The position numbers were made by a program, and so were the translations under genes. The notes under the pieces were generated by a model. It had not been told where the DNA came from. It made no database searches and worked only from the letters and a program-made list of their open reading frames with translations. Positions 60,381 to 64,000 of a DNA stretch of 64,000 nucleotides are shown in pieces (within the stretch, counting starts at the first letter, position 1; the number at the start of each line of letters is the position of its first letter). Source of the DNA: Xanthobacteraceae bacterium (lineage in GTDB: Bacteria; Pseudomonadota; Alphaproteobacteria; Rhizobiales; Xanthobacteraceae). Location: NCBI GenBank assembly GCA_019635585.1, contig JAHBZE010000002.1, forward strand, positions 806,001 to 870,000. Reading direction: 5' to 3'.

Positions 60381-61163
60381 TCATCGCTCGCGCGCCCAGG
60401 GCAGAGCGATGTACTCGATGAAATCGACGAGCCGGAATACGAGAATTCCGAAAATGCCGATCGCAAAGAGATTGGCGTAAAGCAGATTGATCTTGAAAAA
60501 TTCGGTTGCCCAAGAGAGCAGATAGCCGACGCCGCTCTGGCCGATATACATTTCGACGGCGACGACGACGATGAGCGCGACCGCGGAGCTCTGACGCAAG
60601 CCCGTAAAGATCATCGGCAAGGACCCCGGCAGCACGACCTTCGTCGTTACTTGGAAACGATTCGCGCCCAAATCCTCGGCCGCCTTGATCAATATCGGAT
60701 CGATCGAGCGCAGGCCGGTCAGCGTATTCAGCAGCACCGGAAAGAAAGAGCTGATTGCGACGCTGGCAATGATCGGCGGATCGCCAACCCCAAAGACAAC
60801 AATGAAGATCGACAACATTGCGATCTTTGGCAACGGATAGACTGCCGCGACGATCGGATAGAAAAAGTTTCTCAGCGGACGGAATATGCCGATCAAAAGT
60901 CCGAACACAATGGCGCTTCCAGCTCCGATGATGTAGCCGATCAGCATTCGCTTCGTCGTAACGAGGAATGCAGCTGGCAACTGACCGCTGGTGATGCTTT
61001 CCCAAAGCTGGACAAGAACGTCGGACACAGGCGGCAGAAAGAAAGCCCGGATAAGCCCGCTTCGCACCGATAGCTCCCAAAGTAGCAGAACCGCAACGAT
61101 GGGGCCGACATTGTAGAGTACTGACGACGCGAACGCCCTGAGTTTACCGGAGGAGATCGTCAT
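60381..61163 (-). CDS. NitT/TauT-type ABC transporter permease
   Basis: The 260-residue protein has about six transmembrane helices and the coupling motif AAEDLGANRFQVTTKVVLPG followed by SLPMIFTGLRQSSAVALIVV, typical of SsuC/TauC permeases. Its ATG overlaps the ATP-binding-protein stop by four bases. It continues into the binding-protein gene 38 bases downstream. Confidence 0.92.
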   Translation of the reverse strand: MTISSGKLRAFASSVLYNVGPIVAVLLLWELSVRSGLIRAFFLPPVSDVLVQLWESITSGQLPAAFLVTTKRMLIGYIIGAGSAIVFGLLIGIFRPLRNFFYPIVAAVYPLPKIAMLSIFIVVFGVGDPPIIASVAISSFFPVLLNTLTGLRSIDPILIKAAEDLGANRFQVTTKVVLPGSLPMIFTGLRQSSAVALIVVVAVEMYIGQSGVGYLLSWATEFFKINLLYANLFAIGIFGILVFRLVDFIEYIALPWARER

Positions 61164-61951
61164 TGCGATTGCCCCTCCTTAGAGGCGCCGTACGCGACGT
61201 CGAATTCTTCCTTGATCGAATTCCAGGCGTGATCTGCGAGTTTGTGAAACTCCGGGGTGGTAAGCATATCGAGCGTGCGTGGCCGGGGTAGCGTGACCGG
61301 AATGACTTCCTTGATACGCCCGGGCCGCGCGCTCATGATGGCGATGCGATCGCCGAGCAGAACCGCCTCGTCGATCGAATGCGTCACATAAACGACTGTC
61401 TTCTTGTACTGATCCCAGATGCGCAGGAGTTCAACCTGCATCACCGTGCGCGTTTGGGCATCTAGCGCGGCGAGCGGCTCGTCCATCAGAAGAATTTCGG
61501 GGTCGTTGCAGAGCGCGCGCGCAAGCGCAACGCGCTGCTGCATGCCGCCCGACAGTTCATGGGGAAAGGCTTCCTCGAAGCCGATCAGTCCTACATTTTC
61601 GATGAAGTGCTGCGCGCGCGCCATCCGCTCGCCGCGAGGCATGCCACGCATTTCGCAACCGAAGGCGACGTTATGCTTGATCGTCCGCCACGGAAACAAA
61701 GCATAGCGCTGCCACACCATTGTGGTCACCGGCCCGGATGCAGTACGTCTTCCTTCAAAGCTCACCTTGCCGCCCGTCGCCGGCTCAAGCCCTGCAATAA
61801 TCTGCAGCAAGGTCGATTTCCCGCAGCCCGACGGCCCAAGCAGCGTCAGGAACTCGGCGTCCCGGACCTCAAGACTCGCCTTGTTGAGGGCGTTCACTTC
61901 ACGACCGCGAACACTGAATCTCTTGTCTACATTAGAGACCGAGATCCTCAC
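61160..61951 (-). CDS. NitT/TauT-type ABC transporter ATP-binding protein
   Basis: The 263-residue protein has Walker A LLGPSGCGKSTLLQ, signature ELSGGMQQRVALARAL and Walker B ILLMDEPLAALDAQTR, the SsuB/TauB pattern. The start codon is GTG at 61951, preceded by GAGGAAG. It is the first gene of the minus-strand transport-UbiD-SDR-ALDH unit and lies 96 bases from the nearest operator. Confidence 0.93.
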   Translation of the reverse strand: MRISVSNVDKRFSVRGREVNALNKASLEVRDAEFLTLLGPSGCGKSTLLQIIAGLEPATGGKVSFEGRRTASGPVTTMVWQRYALFPWRTIKHNVAFGCEMRGMPRGERMARAQHFIENVGLIGFEEAFPHELSGGMQQRVALARALCNDPEILLMDEPLAALDAQTRTVMQVELLRIWDQYKKTVVYVTHSIDEAVLLGDRIAIMSARPGRIKEVIPVTLPRPRTLDMLTTPEFHKLADHAWNSIKEEFDVAYGASKEGQSQ

Positions 61952-62046
61952 GACCGCACTTCCTCGGTTGCCGCAAAATTGCGGCTCGAGGCACTTACAG
62001 TGCCCATTTTCTCTCCTCCATCAACCACGGCTCTTCATGGCCGCTT

Positions 62047-62064
62047 TAGTTGCCTTCGCAACTA
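62047..62064. promoter_or_regulatory. MarR-type operator 1
   Basis: TAGTTGC-CTTC-GCAACTA is an 18-bp dyad with perfect seven-base arms between the divergent transporter and marR genes. Its centre is 32 bases from that of the second dyad, about three helical turns, so two dimers could bind the same face. Confidence 0.75.
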
Positions 62065-62078
62065 TAATCTTCCGGTCT

Positions 62079-62096
62079 TAGTTGCTTTGTCAACTA
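62079..62096. promoter_or_regulatory. MarR-type operator 2
   Basis: TAGTTG-CTTTGT-CAACTA repeats the same half-site with six perfect arm bases. It lies 64 bases before the marR start, so it can control marR-ubiX, while operator 1 is nearer the transporter gene. Confidence 0.75.
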
Positions 62097-62160
62097 TGGC
62101 CGGGCTGAATCTTTTGCATTATGATGCGCGGTAACAAAGAAACTTTGGGAGTTCGCCTTT

Positions 62161-62664
62161 ATGGCGCAAGCAGATGAATTGCCGGGCGCGAAGCAAGTAT
62201 CGGGCACTATCGTGCTCGATTCAGAGCGGCATATTCCGTATTTCTTTACGTATATTTCCAACAAGCTTTCTTATGGCGCGGGGAAAATCTATCGCGAACT
62301 GTTCGGCATCGGAATCACAGAGTGGCGCGTGATGAGCGTTCTTGCAGCGCAACCAAATGTTGGCGCGCATCAGATTTGCGCGCTGCTCGGGATAGACAAG
62401 GCGGTGGTAAGCCGGAGCCTTCGCCGCCTCGAAGAACTGAAGCTCGTGAAGTTCACGCATACGAAGCCGAACGGCAAGGTCAGGCCGCTTGCCCTTTCCA
62501 GACTGGGCATGTCCCGGCATGGCAAGATGATCGAGATCGCGCTGGAACGCGAACAGCTTCTATTATCTGTGCTGACTGCCGAAGAAAAAATCGCCCTTGT
62601 GCACATGATGAAAAAACTTCGCACCGCCGTGGATAAAGTGAACAAATGGCAGCCCAGCAGATAG
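62161..62664 (+). CDS. MarR-family regulator of the UbiD cluster
   Basis: The 167-residue protein has a winged helix with EWRVMSVLAAQPNVGAHQIC, LLGIDKAVVSRSLRRLEELK as the recognition helix and the wing KPNGKVRPLALSRLG. GGGAG precedes the ATG by ten bases. Divergent from the transporter genes and followed by ubiX, it probably binds the two TAGTTG dyads and is released by the aromatic substrate or its CoA ester. Confidence 0.9.
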   Translation: MAQADELPGAKQVSGTIVLDSERHIPYFFTYISNKLSYGAGKIYRELFGIGITEWRVMSVLAAQPNVGAHQICALLGIDKAVVSRSLRRLEELKLVKFTHTKPNGKVRPLALSRLGMSRHGKMIEIALEREQLLLSVLTAEEKIALVHMMKKLRTAVDKVNKWQPSR

Positions 62665-62689
62665 GGGAGCTTTTCCAGGAGACAGCGCA

Positions 62690-63292
62690 ATGATTTCGAA
62701 ACGTCTTGTTATCGCCGTCACCGGTGCGTCCGGCGTAATTTACGGAATTCGCGCATTGGAAATGCTGCGCGAAACCGACATCGAAACTCATCTGGTCGTC
62801 AGCAAGGCCGGAGAGCTAACTATCGCCTATGAAACCGATCTGCACCCTAAAAGGCTGCGCGAACTGGCAACCGAATATCACGCGGTTGGCGACATCGGCG
62901 CTTCCATATCTTCCGGATCGTTTCGAACCATGGGCATGCTTATCTGCCCCTGCTCCATGCGAACCATGAGCGAGATCGCGACCGGCGTTACCAGTTCGCT
63001 TGTAAGTCGTGCGGCCGACGTTGTTCTTAAGGAACGGCGGAAGCTCGTACTCGCCGTACGTGAAACCCCCCTGCATTCAGGCCATCTACGCACGATGGCA
63101 ACGCTTTCGGATCTTGGAGCCGTCATTTCGCCGATCGTTCCGGCATTCTATTCGCGTCCGGCTACGTTGGACGATATCATAAATCACACCGTTGGCCGGC
63201 TGCTTGACAATTTCGACATCGACCTGGGTATTGTTAAGCGTTGGAAAGAACAGGAAGCGCAGCGTATTCAGATCGTACGAAACGCTTCATAG
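62690..63292 (+). CDS. ubiX: Flavin prenyltransferase UbiX
   Basis: UbiX joins dimethylallyl phosphate to FMN to make the cofactor of UbiD. The 200-residue protein has the full family pattern: VTGASGVIYGIRALEML, VSKAGELTIAYE, SSGSFRTMGMLICPCSMRTM, TSSLVSRAADVVLKERRKLV and RETPLHSGHLRTMATLSDLG. CAGGAGACAGCGCA precedes the ATG. It follows marR after 25 bases in one unit, so its supply is tied to UbiD induction. The UbiX paralogue used for ubiquinone, if any, would be elsewhere. Confidence 0.95.
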   Translation: MISKRLVIAVTGASGVIYGIRALEMLRETDIETHLVVSKAGELTIAYETDLHPKRLRELATEYHAVGDIGASISSGSFRTMGMLICPCSMRTMSEIATGVTSSLVSRAADVVLKERRKLVLAVRETPLHSGHLRTMATLSDLGAVISPIVPAFYSRPATLDDIINHTVGRLLDNFDIDLGIVKRWKEQEAQRIQIVRNAS

Positions 63293-63774
63293 ATGGACAG
63301 CAGCCGTGCAACCGCATCGTGCTGGAACGAAGAGCCAAGATAACTGGCATAGGCGTCAAGGCCTTTCCTCGCTGCGACCGGATCAGGGGCAACTCCTGTA
63401 TGGGTTCTGAACTGTGAGAACAGATCATCTTGCTCAATGCGTTCGGACTCGAGTTCTAGCTTCTTTAAATTTGCACGGAACGCCAATCGAGAAGATGCTT
63501 CTTCCGGCTTGGGGATACTTCGCCGTATCATTCGAAGTGGCACGATAACGGTATCGCGCCAGTGTTTTACATGCCGATCGATCTCGGCTATCTCATCAAC
63601 GGATAAAGACTTACCCGACGCGGCAAGCCACAAAATTAAAAGCAGAATATTCACATCAACATTGTAATTGTCTTGCAGAAAGAGGCATATGTCGGGGACA
63701 TCGGGCGTAGAATAATAGTTCAAGGAAAAGCGCCACAGCGCATTCTTCTTATCGATCGCACCTTCTTCGGCCAT
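63268..63774 (-). CDS. TIGR02444 family protein (DUF2390)
   Basis: The 168-residue helical protein matches TIGR02444: ALWRFSLNYYSTPDVPDICL, FLQDNYNVDVNILLLILWLA and the later VIVPLRMIRRSIPKP, all at the expected distances. Function is unknown; it is widespread in proteobacteria. It converges with ubiX, and the two genes overlap by 25 bases at their 3' ends. The start at 63774 is the first ATG; a TTG at 63813 is also in frame, and neither has a good ribosome-binding site. Confidence 0.85.
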   Translation of the reverse strand: MAEEGAIDKKNALWRFSLNYYSTPDVPDICLFLQDNYNVDVNILLLILWLAASGKSLSVDEIAEIDRHVKHWRDTVIVPLRMIRRSIPKPEEASSRLAFRANLKKLELESERIEQDDLFSQFRTHTGVAPDPVAARKGLDAYASYLGSSFQHDAVARLLSIYEAFRTI

Positions 63775-64000
63775 TTTTCTAACCAATATTAAAGAGACCA
63801 AACCATATTTCAATCACGCGACGGGAGCTAGGTATCGAACTGACATCCCGAGCTTAAGCTGCACTACACGAACAAGTCGTTGAGATTCGGCCTAAACTCG
63901 CCCGCTTTCCTTTGCAAAAATTGGCAATCAGATTGCTGCCGACAAAGTAGCTTCATTTCGGAATGGCGAGCCTGGAAATTTGGCGGGCGTGTCGCGTCAA
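63775..64000 (+). other. 226-bp right end of the window
   Basis: No gene is supported. Positions 63828-63870 contain text that looks like a tRNA T-arm on the minus strand, but the stems do not pair. The last 60 bases show nothing recognisable. Confidence 0.35.

Noticed and set aside
63828-63880. tRNA-like fragment at the right end
   Set aside because: TTCGATA resembles a T-loop, but the flanking stem does not pair and no acceptor end follows.

Overview
The window looks like a chromosomal segment of an alphaproteobacterium, most likely of the order Hyphomicrobiales (Rhizobiales). Support comes from the SahR-like regulator fused to a methyltransferase upstream of metF-metH, a narKGHJI operon with a fused NarK1-NarK2 transporter, OpgC, a TIGR02444 protein and several small proteins of rhizobial type. 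No rRNA, intact tRNA, IS transposase, integrase or CRISPR array is visible.

Positions 1-9850 are housekeeping: metH (partial), metF and their regulator; an OpgC-like acyltransferase with two SGNH hydrolases; a thioesterase/MarR/GST group; the ABC-F factor EttA; and a glycosyltransferase. Positions 10015-17011 hold a compact minus-strand operon built round phosphopeptide recognition: PP2C phosphatase, FHA protein, transmembrane vWA-FHA protein, four-helix membrane protein, FHA-flavoprotein fusion, and a double-FHA zinc-ribbon protein. No kinase or secretion gene is present. A secreted M14/AstE-like hydrolase lies upstream. This is the best candidate for an undescribed system. Positions 18361-20055 are a TPP riboswitch with thiS-thiG-thiE.

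Positions 20958-35605 are an anaerobic nitrate/NO block: narK-narG-narH-narJ-narI-ppiC and a small gene, a divergent Crp/Fnr regulator, DUF2478, NnrS, a CBS-BON protein and an AhpD-like protein. Three TTGA-N6-TCAA boxes sit in its two divergent promoter regions.

From 35626 the sequence becomes accessory, with lower GC over much of the next 20 kb. Two identical 52-bp copies of the 3' half of a tRNA with CAT anticodon enclose an HNH-nuclease gene. Then comes a large catabolic operon (38658-51962): a Liv-type transporter, a three-subunit molybdenum hydroxylase with CoxG, an alpha/beta hydrolase, an SDR, a HisD-like dehydrogenase, a cyclase-family hydrolase and a small dimeric-barrel protein. Positions 52150-55500 hold a small-RNA candidate, small ORFs, a toxin-antitoxin pair with three operator dyads, gene remnants and a tRNA-Lys remnant. 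Positions 55627-63292 form a second catabolic unit: aldehyde dehydrogenase, SDR, UbiD decarboxylase and NitT/TauT-type ABC transporter, divergent from marR-ubiX, with two strong operators between them. A TIGR02444 gene closes the window.

The gene sets suggest a facultatively denitrifying, metabolically versatile soil or water organism that gained ring-degradation functions at a tRNA-associated insertion site. Start positions given here were chosen from ribosome-binding sites, gene overlaps and family N-termini, and often differ from the longest open frame.
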